In this document: one piece after another, positions 18,905-27,233 of the stretch
Position numbering within the stretch: position 1 is the stretch's first letter
Layout of the letters: each line of letters opens with the position of its first letter
Notes under the pieces: generated by a model
Databases searched by the model: none
The model's input: the letters and a program-made list of their open reading frames with translations, nothing else
What the model was told of the DNA's origin: nothing
Assembly: GCF_004919685.1 (NCBI RefSeq)
Contig: NZ_SMYZ01000001.1
Coordinates: forward strand, 1 to 64,000
DNA from: Mesorhizobium norvegicum
Lineage (GTDB): Bacteria; Pseudomonadota; Alphaproteobacteria; Rhizobiales; Rhizobiaceae
Direction of reading: 5' to 3'
Length of the DNA: 64,000 bases
Position numbers and translations under genes: made by a program

Positions 18905-20416
18905 ATGAGCCAAAGACCGTCGATCGCCTTCGCCAAATTTTCCGCACCTCAGAGCGCGGCGAACAGGAAGGGTACAGCCTTCGTGCTGTTGGCGGATGAG
19001 GGCGGCCTGAGCGACGCCGCCAAGGCTTGCGATCCCGGCAAGACACTGGAGCGGGCCTTTCCGGTGGCCGAGTTCACGGGCAAGTTCGCCAGCGTGGTGG
19101 AGGTTCTGGCGCCGCAGGAAGCGTCGCTTGACAGGCTGGTGGCGATAGGCGCCGGCAAGGTGTCGGGGCTCGACGACTATGCGTGGCTGAAGCTTGGCGG
19201 TACCATTGCCGCCTCGCTGCGCAAGGCGACTGATGTAGCGGTGGTGCTCGATCTCGCCGGCGCGTCGCCAAGTGGCAAGGATGCGGCAAGCCTTGCAGCG
19301 GGAATTCTTCTGCGCAGCTATTCCTTCGACAAGTACAAGACCAGGAAGGACAAGGACGACGGCAAGGCAGAGCCGAAAAAGCCGGTCAAGGTGACCATCC
19401 ACACGGCAGATCCGGCCGCGGCGAAAAAAGCCTTCACCGACGCCGAGGCGGTGATCGACGGCGTCCTTCTGGCGCGCGACCTGGTCAACGAACCGGCAAA
19501 CGTGCTCGGGCCGGTCGAGTTCGCCGCCCGCGCCAAGGAACTCGAGGCGCTCGGCGTCAAGGTCGAGATCCTGGCCGAGAAAGAGATGAAGAAGCTCGGC
19601 ATGGGCTCGCTGCTCGGTGTCGCGCAAGGCTCGCCGCGCGGCGCCCGCATGGCGATCATGCAGTGGAACGGCGGCAAGCCGAAGGACAGCCCGGTTGCCT
19701 TCGTCGGCAAGGGCGTCACCTTTGACACCGGCGGCAATTCGATAAAGCCGGCCTCGGGCATGGAGGACATGAAGGGCGACATGGGGGGCGCCGCCGCGGT
19801 CACCGGCCTGATGCATGCGCTGGCTGCGCGCAAGGCGAAAGCCAATGTCGTCGGCATCATCGGCCTTGTCGAAAACGCCGTCGACGGCCATGCCCAGCGC
19901 CCCGGCGACATCGTCACCTCGATGTCGGGCCAGACCATCGAGGTGCTCAACACCGATGCGGAAGGCCGCCTCGTGCTGGCCGATGCGCTGTGGTACTGCA
20001 ACGACCGCTTCCAGCCGAAATTCATGGTCAATCTGGCGACGCTGACCGGCGCCGTCATGGTCGCGCTCGGCCAGCACTATGCCGGGCTGTTTTCCAACAA
20101 TGACGAACTGTCCGAAAAGCTGACGGCGGCGGGGCAGGCAACGCAGGAGCGGTTGTGGCGAATGCCGCTCGGAGCCGAATACGACAAGCTGATCGATTCC
20201 AAGAACGCCGACATGAAGAACATCGGCGGCCGCTATGGCGGCGCCATTATCGCCGCGCAATTCCTGCAGCGCTTCGTCAAGGACACGCCTTGGGCGCATC
20301 TCGACATTGCCGGCACCGCGATGGGCTCGCCGTCGAACGAGATCAACCAGTCCTGGGGTTCGGGTTTCGGCGTCAGGCTGCTCGACCGGCTGGTGCGCGA
20401 CAATTATGAGCAGTGA
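18905..20416 (+). CDS. pepA: Leucyl aminopeptidase (M17)
   Basis: A 503-residue cytosolic metallopeptidase releasing N-terminal residues. Metal and catalytic motifs of family M17 are present: [11 protein letters not shown] near 270, [12 protein letters not shown] near 290 and the signature [14 protein letters not shown] near 350. The N-terminal macro-like domain is present. In some bacteria PepA also binds DNA; nothing here tests that. holC follows after 28 bases, a conserved pepA-holC pairing. Confidence 0.96.
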   Translation: MSQRPSIAFAKFSAPQSAANRKGTAFVLLADEGGLSDAAKACDPGKTLERAFPVAEFTGKFASVVEVLAPQEASLDRLVAIGAGKVSGLDDYAWLKLGGTIAASLRKATDVAVVLDLAGASPSGKDAASLAAGILLRSYSFDKYKTRKDKDDGKAEPKKPVKVTIHTADPAAAKKAFTDAEAVIDGVLLARDLVNEPANVLGPVEFAARAKELEALGVKVEILAEKEMKKLGMGSLLGVAQGSPRGARMAIMQWNGGKPKDSPVAFVGKGVTFDTGGNSIKPASGMEDMKGDMGGAAAVTGLMHALAARKAKANVVGIIGLVENAVDGHAQRPGDIVTSMSGQTIEVLNTDAEGRLVLADALWYCNDRFQPKFMVNLATLTGAVMVALGQHYAGLFSNNDELSEKLTAAGQATQERLWRMPLGAEYDKLIDSKNADMKNIGGRYGGAIIAAQFLQRFVKDTPWAHLDIAGTAMGSPSNEINQSWGSGFGVRLLDRLVRDNYEQ

Positions 20417-20444
20417 GTTGGTTCAATCAGTATAGACTGAAGCG

Positions 20445-20894
20445 ATGGCCGACGTCCTGTTCTACCACCTGACCGAATCGACGCTGGAGGATGCGCTGCC
20501 AGGCCTCCTGGAGCGCAGCGTCGACCGTGGCTGGCGCGCCGTGGTGCAGACCGGCACCGAGGAACGCCGCGATGCGCTCGACCAGCATCTTTGGACCTTC
20601 CGCGACGATTCGTTCCTCGCGCACGCAACCGATCGTGAGGCCTATCCCGGTGAACAGCCAATCCTGTTGACCACCGGCGACGGCAATCCCAACCAGGCCA
20701 AGATAAGGTTCCTCGTTGACGGTGCTGTGCCGCCTGACCTTGGCGGCTACGAGCGTGCCGTGTTCCTGTTCGACGGCCACGACGCCGCCCAGGTCGAGGC
20801 GGCGCGGGGGCACTGGAAGGTGATGAAGGACGCCGGCCATGCCGTCACCTACTGGCAGCAGACGCCAGACCGCCGCTGGGAGCGCAAGGCCTAA
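20445..20894 (+). CDS. holC: DNA polymerase III chi subunit
   Basis: A 149-residue protein of the clamp-loader complex that contacts SSB. It starts MADVLFYHLT, with the conserved WRAVVQTG, LDQHLWTF and a C-terminal YWQQTPDRRWERK. Its position directly after pepA is the usual alphaproteobacterial arrangement. A palindromic repeat begins next to its stop codon. Confidence 0.95.
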   Translation: MADVLFYHLTESTLEDALPGLLERSVDRGWRAVVQTGTEERRDALDQHLWTFRDDSFLAHATDREAYPGEQPILLTTGDGNPNQAKIRFLVDGAVPPDLGGYERAVFLFDGHDAAQVEAARGHWKVMKDAGHAVTYWQQTPDRRWERKA

Positions 20895-20895
20895 T

Positions 20896-20992
20896 ACATG
20901 TCGCCCAAAAGTGACCTCGGTTTTGGGAGAACGGAATCATAAAAAACAAATCTAAAGCAGGTCGCCTGAACCGTTCAGTCGACCCGCTTTAG
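20896..20992. repeat. Intergenic palindromic repeat, copy A (two-hairpin form)
   Basis: The first hairpin has CCCAAAA (20904-20910) and TTTTGGG (20921-20927) around GTGACCTCGG. The second pairs 20952-20964 (CTAAAGCAGGTCG) with 20980-20992 (CGACCCGCTTTAG) at 12 of 13 positions, with an inner CTGAA-CCG-TTCAG. It is nearly the same as copy B at 25800-25902 and shares hairpin 1 with copy C at 35462-35510. The outer right arm of hairpin 1 is decayed in this copy. Confidence 0.85.
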
Positions 20993-21020
20993 ACCAGTGG
21001 CTTGTCGCAGAAGACAGTAT

Positions 21021-21539
21021 CTACTGCTTTGCCTTGATGCGGTTCATTTTCCTTGTGACGTAGTCGCCGTATTTCAATTTCATCGACTCGTCCGACCGGT
21101 TGCGATGCGAGCTCTTGAAAACGTACCATTCGCCATCAGGCGATTTACGCTTGTAGATAACCTTGCCCACCTGGCGATGCTCGAAGCAGGTCATCGAGCC
21201 CTTCACACCCCAGGAGCCGTGCCATTGCGCGCGGTAGCACAGCTTGCCGCCGCCAGGAATGAACCACATGCCGTCGCCGTAGCCCGACTTGCCTTTGTCA
21301 TGGGTCCAGGCGTCGAACTGCCGCTGCTTGACGGCAAAGAACCCGGCGCCCTTCTTGCCCCATAGCCACGAGTGGTTCTCATAAATCTGGTAGACGCCTT
21401 CGTCAGGAACCACTGTGGCCTCTTGCGCCTGCTCGGCGATTTTCGTCGCCGCCTTGGCTGTCGCTGGGACCTGGAAGGCAAGAACAAGAACGGAGCTGGC
21501 GAATGCCGCTCCGAGACAATTTCCCACTACTCGTTTCAC
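21021..21539 (-). CDS. DUF995 secreted protein (paralogue 1)
   Basis: A 172-residue protein with a Sec signal peptide (hydrophobic AAFASSVLVLAFQVPATAKA) and a DUF995-type domain: an aromatic SWLWGKKGAGFF block, a QRQFDAWT block, a LCYRAQW…CFEHR cysteine pair and a PDGEWYVFKSS ending. The function of DUF995 is unknown. It occurs in rhizobial envelope contexts. It starts with GTG, with GGAG 7 bases upstream. A paralogue lies at 30199-30807, on the far side of the glycosyltransferase genes. Confidence 0.82.
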   Translation of the reverse strand: MKRVVGNCLGAAFASSVLVLAFQVPATAKAATKIAEQAQEATVVPDEGVYQIYENHSWLWGKKGAGFFAVKQRQFDAWTHDKGKSGYGDGMWFIPGGGKLCYRAQWHGSWGVKGSMTCFEHRQVGKVIYKRKSPDGEWYVFKSSHRNRSDESMKLKYGDYVTRKMNRIKAKQ

Positions 21540-21580
21540 GAAACTACTCCACAGACTGATTTACGCCACGCCTCAACCAT

Positions 21581-21660
21581 CATCCCGAACCGTTGGTTCG
21601 GGATGGATCACGATCAAACAAGGAGATTGGAGATCCATCCCGATCGCGTCGGGATGGATC
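21581..21660. promoter_or_regulatory. Two consecutive strong hairpins between the GH26-like and DUF995 genes
   Basis: CATCCCGAACC-GTT-GGTTCGGGATG (21581-21605) is a perfect 11-bp stem. GATCCATCCCGA-TCGCG-TCGGGATGGATC (21632-21660) is a perfect 12-bp stem. Both are built around the same CATCCCGA/TCGGGATG core. They lie downstream of the GH26-like gene and upstream of DUF995 on the same strand. They could attenuate read-through or be a pair of related small palindromic repeats. Confidence 0.6.
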
Positions 21661-21672
21661 GGCACGATGCGT

Positions 21673-22596
21673 CTACGGCAGGACGTGCTGGGTCACCCTC
21701 CAGTCGGGCAGACCATAGCTACCCAGCCACGGCCACACTTCCTTCTGGTTGAAGTAGACGACCGAAGTCAGCGCCGGGAACTCCGCATAGGATTTGCGGG
21801 TATCGTCCTGCCACTTCGACACATAGTCCTGCTTTCCGACATAGCCGAGTTCCGCCACCACGATCGGCTTGTTGAACCCTGCGACGCGGTCATAGCCGGG
21901 CTTCAGCATCTCGGCGAAGGTACGGTCACGACCGGCCTCGTCATTATCCTTTTTCTGCAGGCCGAATACAGACAGGCCGATGACATCGACGTAATCGTCG
22001 CCAGGGTAGTATTTTTCCAAACCCTCTTCGCCTTTGGGTGACCACATGTACTTGGCGGCGGGGGCAGCCTTGCGGCAGATATCGACTTCGCGCTTGTAAG
22101 CGGAGATCCAGTCCTTGGGAGCCCAGTTGGCCCAGGTGAAGCGGCCGTTCTTGTCTTCCATTTCCTGCGCCCAGCGAATGGTCACCGGGCTCTTCATCTG
22201 TCCCACGAGGTCGCAGATTGCCTGCATGTTTGCGTCATATTTGCCGCTCAATATGCCGTCGCGCAATTCGGGCGGGGTGATGCGCCAGTCCTTCGACCAG
22301 GTCCACGGCTCAACCGTGATCAGCAGCGAACGGCCGCGTTGCAGCGCATAGGTGTCGGCTAGTGGCAGCGTCGCCAGATCGACGTCTTCCCAGGGCAGGA
22401 ACAGCTCTTCGATGCTGGCAGTCTTGTCGGCGCTGAAGTCCCCATACGGATCATAGGATCCGAACGCCGAGGCGGCGCTGCTCGTCTGGACGGGGTCCGT
22501 CGCTGCTGCGGAGCCAGCGCCTCCTGTAGTGGGGAATGCGGCGCTTCCGCCCAATGCCAGCGCGATTGCAAGTGCCTTTGCTGCAGAGTGTTTCAT
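21673..22596 (-). CDS. Secreted GH26-like glycoside hydrolase (beta-mannanase-like)
   Basis: About 307 residues: a signal peptide (MKHSAAKALAIALALGGSAAF), a Ser/Ala-rich linker, then a TIM-barrel-like domain resembling GH26 proteins near exopolysaccharide synthases. Candidate catalytic acids are in TIRWAQEMED near 150-160 (acid/base) and VVAELGYVG near 255 (nucleophile, ELG in place of E[FY]G). It may trim or release the polymer made by the divergent GT2 synthase. The start at 22596 has GGGAG 8 bases upstream. An ATG at 22617 is less likely. Confidence 0.72.
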   Translation of the reverse strand: MKHSAAKALAIALALGGSAAFPTTGGAGSAAATDPVQTSSAASAFGSYDPYGDFSADKTASIEELFLPWEDVDLATLPLADTYALQRGRSLLITVEPWTWSKDWRITPPELRDGILSGKYDANMQAICDLVGQMKSPVTIRWAQEMEDKNGRFTWANWAPKDWISAYKREVDICRKAAPAAKYMWSPKGEEGLEKYYPGDDYVDVIGLSVFGLQKKDNDEAGRDRTFAEMLKPGYDRVAGFNKPIVVAELGYVGKQDYVSKWQDDTRKSYAEFPALTSVVYFNQKEVWPWLGSYGLPDWRVTQHVLP

Positions 22597-22865
22597 GTTG
22601 ATCTCCCATGGCCTCAACTTCTTGCGGAAGTTAAGGCTTCGCCCGTGCGCATCGATGCTTGATCGATACGCCTACCCAAAAACCGATCGGCTCTATTGGC
22701 AGAATCTGCGGGATTTCGGAGCGACCATTGGCGGATGTGCGAACCTTGGCACAGGGCCACCCAAAAATTATCTCTCAAGGCGCCGACACAGAGGGGCCGT
22801 CGAGAGAAGTTCGCCGCGATACTCACAAATTCGCGTCAATATCCCGATATATCATCCCTAGCTAA

Positions 22866-22939
22866 TTTAAGAGCCGGTCGCGGCCAAGAGTCAAGTGCAA
22901 TTAACGGTTGCTTAACCATGTCACGCGCAACATGGTTAA
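22866..22939 (-). promoter_or_regulatory. Promoter and upstream dyad for the GH26-like gene (site S1)
   Basis: Reading on the minus strand: a perfect dyad TTAACCATG-N10-CATGGTTAA (22912-22939), then 17 bases, then TTGACT (22894-22889) and, 17-19 bases on, a weak TTAAAT/TAAATT -10 near 22864-22870. The dyad sits where an activator of a sigma-70 promoter would bind. Related sites lie at 23067-23139 and 34048-34119. Confidence 0.6.
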
Positions 22940-23066
22940 CGCTGCTCTCGGGTCGGGTCCGCCCGAGCAGCCTCAACCCCGTCAGCGAATTTCCAACGCC
23001 GAAGAATTTTCGGCTCACCACGGGCTGGTCGGTGGCGGTTATTCCCTCCCGATTCAAGGTGTTAGG

Positions 23067-23139
23067 TTAATCGGATCTCAAGAATCGTAGTTAGCGAACA
23101 TTTAATTTAGTTGACTCTAAGAAAGCGCGAGCTGATTCT
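23067..23139 (+). promoter_or_regulatory. Promoter and upstream dyad for the GT2 synthase (site S3)
   Basis: TTAATCGG (23067-23074), 12 bases, GTAGTTAG (23087-23094), 16 bases, then TTGACT (23111-23116), 17 bases and GATTCT (23134-23139). It is the weakest of the three related dyads, but half-site spacing and distance to the -35 are preserved. The 14-mer TAATTTAGTTGACT is identical to that at site S2. Confidence 0.55.
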
Positions 23140-23205
23140 ATCGCCGGGATTTGGAAGCTTTCAGCCATCTGTCGGCGGAAGCCCAAAGTGGCGGCGAGTA
23201 AGTGT

Positions 23206-25086
23206 ATGAGTGCTTCCGTGCATGCAGGCGTCGTTGGCCATACGAGCAGACGGGCGCATCGATCTGAGGCGGCTCTGGCCGCCACTGCGCGGAAGGGGCC
23301 CTTTCTGGTGCCCGTGCTGTCGGCCACCCAGCAATGGATCCTGAGACTGGCGCTGGCTTTCTGGTTCTGCACACTCGGGTTTTTCTGGATCTGGTGGCTG
23401 AAGCCGGAGCATGTCGAGCATCTCGGGCCATACACATTCGCGACACTCGTCCTGGCATGGCTCACGCTCATGCCGTTGTACTTTCTCTTGAACGTGCATG
23501 CGTCGAAAAAACCGTCCAAGCTTCATACGATCCTGAAGCGTTCGCGGGTCGCGATGGTGGTCACCAAGGCTCCGTCCGAACCGTTTGCCGTGGTCGCGCG
23601 CACGCTCGAAGCGATGTTGGCGCAGGATTATCCACACGATACCTGGCTGGCCGACGAGGACCCATCAAAGGAGACGATCGCTTGGTGCGATGCTCACAAC
23701 GTCATGATTTCGACGCGACGCGGCCGGGAAGACTATCATCGCAAGGTGTGGCCACGCCGGACGCGCTGCAAAGAGGGGAACCTGGCGTTCTTCTACGATC
23801 ACTATGGCTATGAACGCTATGATTTCGTCGCTCAGATGGATGCGGACCATGTACCGACGCCGACCTATCTGAGGGAGATCCTGTTTCCCTTCGCCGATCC
23901 CTCGGTTGGCTATGTCTCGGCGCCGAGCATTTGCGACAACAATGCCGCCGAGAGCTGGGCGGCGCGCGGCAGGCTGTTTCCGGAAGGGATGTTTCACGGG
24001 CCCTTGCAGTCCGGCCATACGGGCGGTGGAGCTCCGCTCTGCATCGGCTCGCACTATGCCGTGCGGACCAAGGCGCTGAAGCAGGCGGGCGGTCTCGGCC
24101 CGGAACTGGCGGAGGATCACTCCACCTCCATGCTGATCAACGCGGCCGGATGGCGCGGCGTGCATGCGCTCGACGCCATCGCCCATGGCGACGGCCCGCA
24201 GACCTTCGCCGACCTCATCACCCAGGAATTCCAGTGGTCGCGCAGCCTGATGACGATCCTGCTCGAATACTCGCCGAGCTACCTCCCAAAGCTGTCGCCG
24301 CGGCTGAGGTTCCAGTTCCTCTTTTGCCAGCTCTGGTATCCGCTGTTCGCCGTCTTTGCGTTGCTGATGTACGTCATGCCGATCTATGCGCTGTCTACCG
24401 GGCGCAACTTCGCAAATGTCATGTATCTCGACTTCCTGTTCTACTATCTGCCGAACGCGGTCGCACTGGTTGGCCTGGTGATGATGCTGAAGGCGTTCGG
24501 CCTTTCGCGCCCGATGACGGCCAAGACGATCAGCTGGGAAGGCACGCTGTTCCTCTTCTTCGCGCGCTGGCCGTGGGTGCTCGCCGGCACGCTGTCGTCG
24601 ATCCGCGACTATCTGACCAAATCGTTCGTCGATTTCCGCGTCACGCCCAAGGGCAGCGGTCCCAAGCACCTTCTGCCGGCCCGCGCCCTCACTCCCTATG
24701 TGGCGCTGGCGATCGGTGCGGCACTGCCGGTGCTGTTGGTGGAGCACCCCTTCGATGCCACTGGCTTCTACTGGTTCGCCGCCTTCAACGCCTTCCTCTA
24801 CGGGCTTCTGGTGCTGGTCATTGTCGTAAGGCACGTCATCGAAAACCGGATTCCATTGCGCGCCAATGCCGCGAAAGTCGCTTTTCAGGCGTCGCTTGCC
24901 GTGCTGGCACTGATCGTGCCGGCAGCAGGCTTCTACGATCGTGGCATGGAAGGCGTCTACGGGCTGCAGCAGGGCGCCGGCGGCTTGCGCATCGTCCGCA
25001 TCGCTTACGTGGTTTCCGGCGCCGGCCAGGGCAACATCGGTGCCCGCAATTTCTACTTCGATCCAGGTTGGGAAGCGCCGCGCTGA
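23206..25086 (+). CDS. Processive GT2 polysaccharide synthase (cellulose/curdlan-synthase-like)
   Basis: About 626 residues. Two N-terminal membrane helices (about 44-66 and 75-97) are followed by a cytoplasmic GT2 domain with DEDPS, the metal-binding MDADH, and AEDHS in place of the usual TED. Several C-terminal membrane helices follow, with no PilZ domain. The usual QxxRW acceptor motif reads QEFQW, with Arg replaced by Gln. It probably polymerises and exports a beta-glucan-type chain. The sugar is unknown. The ATG at 23206 is chosen; a GTG six codons upstream (23188) is possible. It is divergent from the GH26-like gene. Confidence 0.85.
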   Translation: MSASVHAGVVGHTSRRAHRSEAALAATARKGPFLVPVLSATQQWILRLALAFWFCTLGFFWIWWLKPEHVEHLGPYTFATLVLAWLTLMPLYFLLNVHASKKPSKLHTILKRSRVAMVVTKAPSEPFAVVARTLEAMLAQDYPHDTWLADEDPSKETIAWCDAHNVMISTRRGREDYHRKVWPRRTRCKEGNLAFFYDHYGYERYDFVAQMDADHVPTPTYLREILFPFADPSVGYVSAPSICDNNAAESWAARGRLFPEGMFHGPLQSGHTGGGAPLCIGSHYAVRTKALKQAGGLGPELAEDHSTSMLINAAGWRGVHALDAIAHGDGPQTFADLITQEFQWSRSLMTILLEYSPSYLPKLSPRLRFQFLFCQLWYPLFAVFALLMYVMPIYALSTGRNFANVMYLDFLFYYLPNAVALVGLVMMLKAFGLSRPMTAKTISWEGTLFLFFARWPWVLAGTLSSIRDYLTKSFVDFRVTPKGSGPKHLLPARALTPYVALAIGAALPVLLVEHPFDATGFYWFAAFNAFLYGLLVLVIVVRHVIENRIPLRANAAKVAFQASLAVLALIVPAAGFYDRGMEGVYGLQQGAGGLRIVRIAYVVSGAGQGNIGARNFYFDPGWEAPR

Positions 25087-25391
25087 CCCGAGAGGCGTCC
25101 GCGCGCAACCAGCTCCCCTGAACTGCATCTGCCTTGATAGCCGGCCTTCATAACCGGCCGGCACCCTGGAACGGCTGCAGGCACAAGCCCAAAAAGATCA
25201 AATTTTAATAATATCCGATCGAGTGCCGAAAGACCGCGCTCATCATGTCGTTTGCATGATCTTTAATAAGTCTCCCCTAATATACAATCCATGATGTGAG
25301 TGGCGATAGGCTGCTCGCGTGGCGCGGAAAGCAAACAAGAGCAAATAGATCTCCGCGCTCCAGCGACTTATATTCGTGGCAGGGGATGGCG
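25087..25391 (+). promoter_or_regulatory. Leader region of lipoprotein 1, homologous to that of lipoprotein 2
   Basis: No gene is seen in these 305 bases. The last 140 show clear similarity to the region before lipoprotein 2 (about 31145-31282): a TTTAATAA block, TGATGTGAGTGG, a GCTGCTCGCGTGGCG segment and CTTATA about 20 bases before the ribosome site. The two lipoprotein genes were therefore duplicated together with their control regions. AGGGGAT lies about 6 bases before the ATG. Confidence 0.5.
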
Positions 25392-25799
25392 ATGAACAAA
25401 GTTATGGAAAGAGGGGCAAGGATGGGCAAGAAATATACCTGTGCATTTGCCGCTGTTGCATTGATCTCGATAATGTCCGGTTGCCAGAGCATGGACGCCA
25501 CCAAGACCAGCTCGATCGGCACCAAGCCCGCGGTTCATACGCTCGGCAAGAAGGTGCACTACGTCAAGAAGAAGCGGCTGCATCTGATCAACCGCAAACC
25601 GCTCACACAGATGACCAGCGTGACGCGGACGAGAGAGGAGGCCTATGCGGCCTTCGTGCGGCCGCAGCGTGTCGGCAGGCCGGCGCCGGTGAAGGTGTCC
25701 TACCGCCTGGGCAATGGCGGCCCGTTCCTGGGTCATTCGCCCTGGATTTGTGGCCCGAGCGGCTTCGGCCAACGCGCCAGCTGCCGTTCGCGTTACTAG
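25392..25799 (+). CDS. Small lipoprotein (paralogue 1)
   Basis: About 135 residues: a lipoprotein signal with lipobox-like ISIMSGC, then QSMDATKT, a Lys-rich segment, a QMTSVTRTREEAYAAF block, a PAPVKVSYRLGNGG block and a C-terminal [12 protein letters not shown] with two cysteines. I do not recognise a named family. Paralogue 2 at 31283-31714 shares every block. It lies directly after the GT2 synthase but has its own leader. Start chosen at 25392 from the AGGGGAT site. An ATG two codons earlier is possible. Confidence 0.75.
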   Translation: MNKVMERGARMGKKYTCAFAAVALISIMSGCQSMDATKTSSIGTKPAVHTLGKKVHYVKKKRLHLINRKPLTQMTSVTRTREEAYAAFVRPQRVGRPAPVKVSYRLGNGGPFLGHSPWICGPSGFGQRASCRSRY

Positions 25800-25902
25800 T
25801 GCATGTCGCCCAAAAGTGACCTCGGTTTTGGGAGAACGACATGCATAAAAACAAAGACCTAAAGCGCGTCGCCTGAATCCGTTCAAACGCGCCGCGCTTT
25901 AG
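25800..25902. repeat. Intergenic palindromic repeat, copy B (complete two-hairpin form)
   Basis: Hairpin 1: TGCATGTCG (25800-25808) pairs with CGACATGCA (25837-25845), and inside them CCCAAAA (25809-25815) pairs with TTTTGGG (25826-25832). Hairpin 2: CTAAAGCGCG (25859-25868) pairs with CGCGCTTTAG (25893-25902). It is the most intact of three copies (A at 20896, C at 35462). It starts one base after the lipoprotein stop codon. Confidence 0.88.
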
Positions 25903-26009
25903 AACATCAAGCCAAAAGTGGCGGCGCGATTTGACTGAAGAGTCCGCCGCTCTGGTCTTCGCCGGGGGGCGCGAGTCGAGGGCGAGAGGTTGGCGCAGAC
26001 GTGCGCCTT

Positions 26010-26205
26010 GCCTCTTGCCCTCAGACCGCCTTTGCTGGCGATACCAGTCGACGAACCCTGCCAGTCCTTCCTCGATCGGCGCCTTCGGCCCTGAAACCGA
26101 AATCCCTCTCTAGCGCGCTACCGATGAAGCTACTGCTCCGGTCAACGCTATGGGCGCAGAACCTCTATGGCGTTCCAGTCAGGTCACGATGGTCGGCTGG
26201 AGCGG
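26010..26205 (-). pseudogene. Decayed 3' end of an NAD-dependent epimerase/dehydratase gene
   Basis: Read on the minus strand in switching frames, this stretch spells pieces of a sugar-nucleotide epimerase C-terminus: DWNAIEVLR, then VDRSSSFIGSALERDFGFRA, then after a frame change APIEEGLAGFVDWYRQQ. The last block resembles the usual ending of SDR-type UDP-sugar epimerases. At least two frameshifts and a stop separate the pieces, and no N-terminal part is present. It lies at the 3' end of the GT2 decoration gene and partly overlaps it. The family assignment is inference from short blocks. Confidence 0.55.
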
Positions 26206-27233
26206 AGCCAGCCGTCATTGGGGCCGGGCGCAGGCCGCGGCCGCGCGACATAGGCCGATGCTCCGTTCGCCTCGTGATAGACGCGTGCCAGCATTTCCGC
26301 CAGCACGCCCGACGTCACCATCTGCACCCCGGCGATGAGCAGGAAGAAGCCGGTGAACAGCATCGGGCGTGTTCCGATCTCTTCAGCGAAAAACAGCTTC
26401 AGGCAAAGCAGATAGGCAAGGATCAGCGAACCCAGCGTGCCAAGCACGATGCCGATGCCGCCGAAGAAATGTCCCGGCCGTGTGCGATAGCGCATGAAGA
26501 AATACATGAACACCAGATCGAGCACGACCCTGAAGGTGCGCGAAATACCGTATTTGGACTGGCCGTGGATGCGGGCATGATGCGTCACCACCTCCTGCGC
26601 GATGCGTCTCGGGGTCGTCACCGTGGCCAGCCATGCCGGGATGAAGCGGTGCATCTCGCCATAGAGCTTGACGCTGCGGATGACGTTGCCGCGATAGACC
26701 TTGAGGCTGCAGCCATAGTCCTTGAGGCGCACGCCGGTGACGCGCGCGATCAGCGCGTTGGCGATGCGCGAGGGGAGTCTGCGCATGAAAAAACCTTCCT
26801 GGCGGTCCTTGCGCCAGCCGACCACCATGTCGAGATCCTCGCTCAGCAGGCGGTAGACCATGCGCGGGATGTCGAAGGGATCATTTTGCAGGTCGCCGTC
26901 GATCGTTGCGATGACGTCGCCGCGCGCCGCGTCGATGCCGGCTTGCATCGCGGCGGTCTGCTTGTAGTTGCGCACGAGCTCGACCGCATGCACATGCGGG
27001 CCGTAATGCGCTGCCAGTCGCCTGATCTCGCTCACCGTCGCGTCGGTGCTGCCGTCATCGACCAGCACGACCTCCCACGGCTGGTCGTATCGTTCCATCG
27101 CCTGGTGAATCCGTGCCAGCAGCGGTTCGACGTTTTCGGCCTCGTTGTACATGGGCACGACGATGGACAGCGTATGGTCCGGCATTACCGCGCCGTCAGG
27201 CAGTCCCGAAGCAGGGATGGGCAATACATTCAT
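26184..27233 (-). CDS. GT2 lipid-linked-sugar synthase (DPM1/ArnC/GtrB type)
   Basis: A 349-residue protein with a GT2 domain (SIVVPMYNEAENV near 23-35, VVLVDDGSTD near 55-64, IDGDLQNDP near 113-121 as the metal site). Two C-terminal membrane helices lie at about 245-275 and 288-312. Such enzymes place a sugar on undecaprenyl phosphate. It overlaps the candidate flippase gene by 4 bases (ATGA), so they are co-translated. With the GT39 gene upstream it forms a three-part decoration operon. Its end runs into the epimerase remnant, so its extreme C-terminus (about 20 residues) may be altered. Confidence 0.9.
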   Translation of the reverse strand: MNVLPIPASGLPDGAVMPDHTLSIVVPMYNEAENVEPLLARIHQAMERYDQPWEVVLVDDGSTDATVSEIRRLAAHYGPHVHAVELVRNYKQTAAMQAGIDAARGDVIATIDGDLQNDPFDIPRMVYRLLSEDLDMVVGWRKDRQEGFFMRRLPSRIANALIARVTGVRLKDYGCSLKVYRGNVIRSVKLYGEMHRFIPAWLATVTTPRRIAQEVVTHHARIHGQSKYGISRTFRVVLDLVFMYFFMRYRTRPGHFFGGIGIVLGTLGSLILAYLLCLKLFFAEEIGTRPMLFTGFFLLIAGVQMVTSGVLAEMLARVYHEANGASAYVARPRPAPGPNDGWLRSSRPS

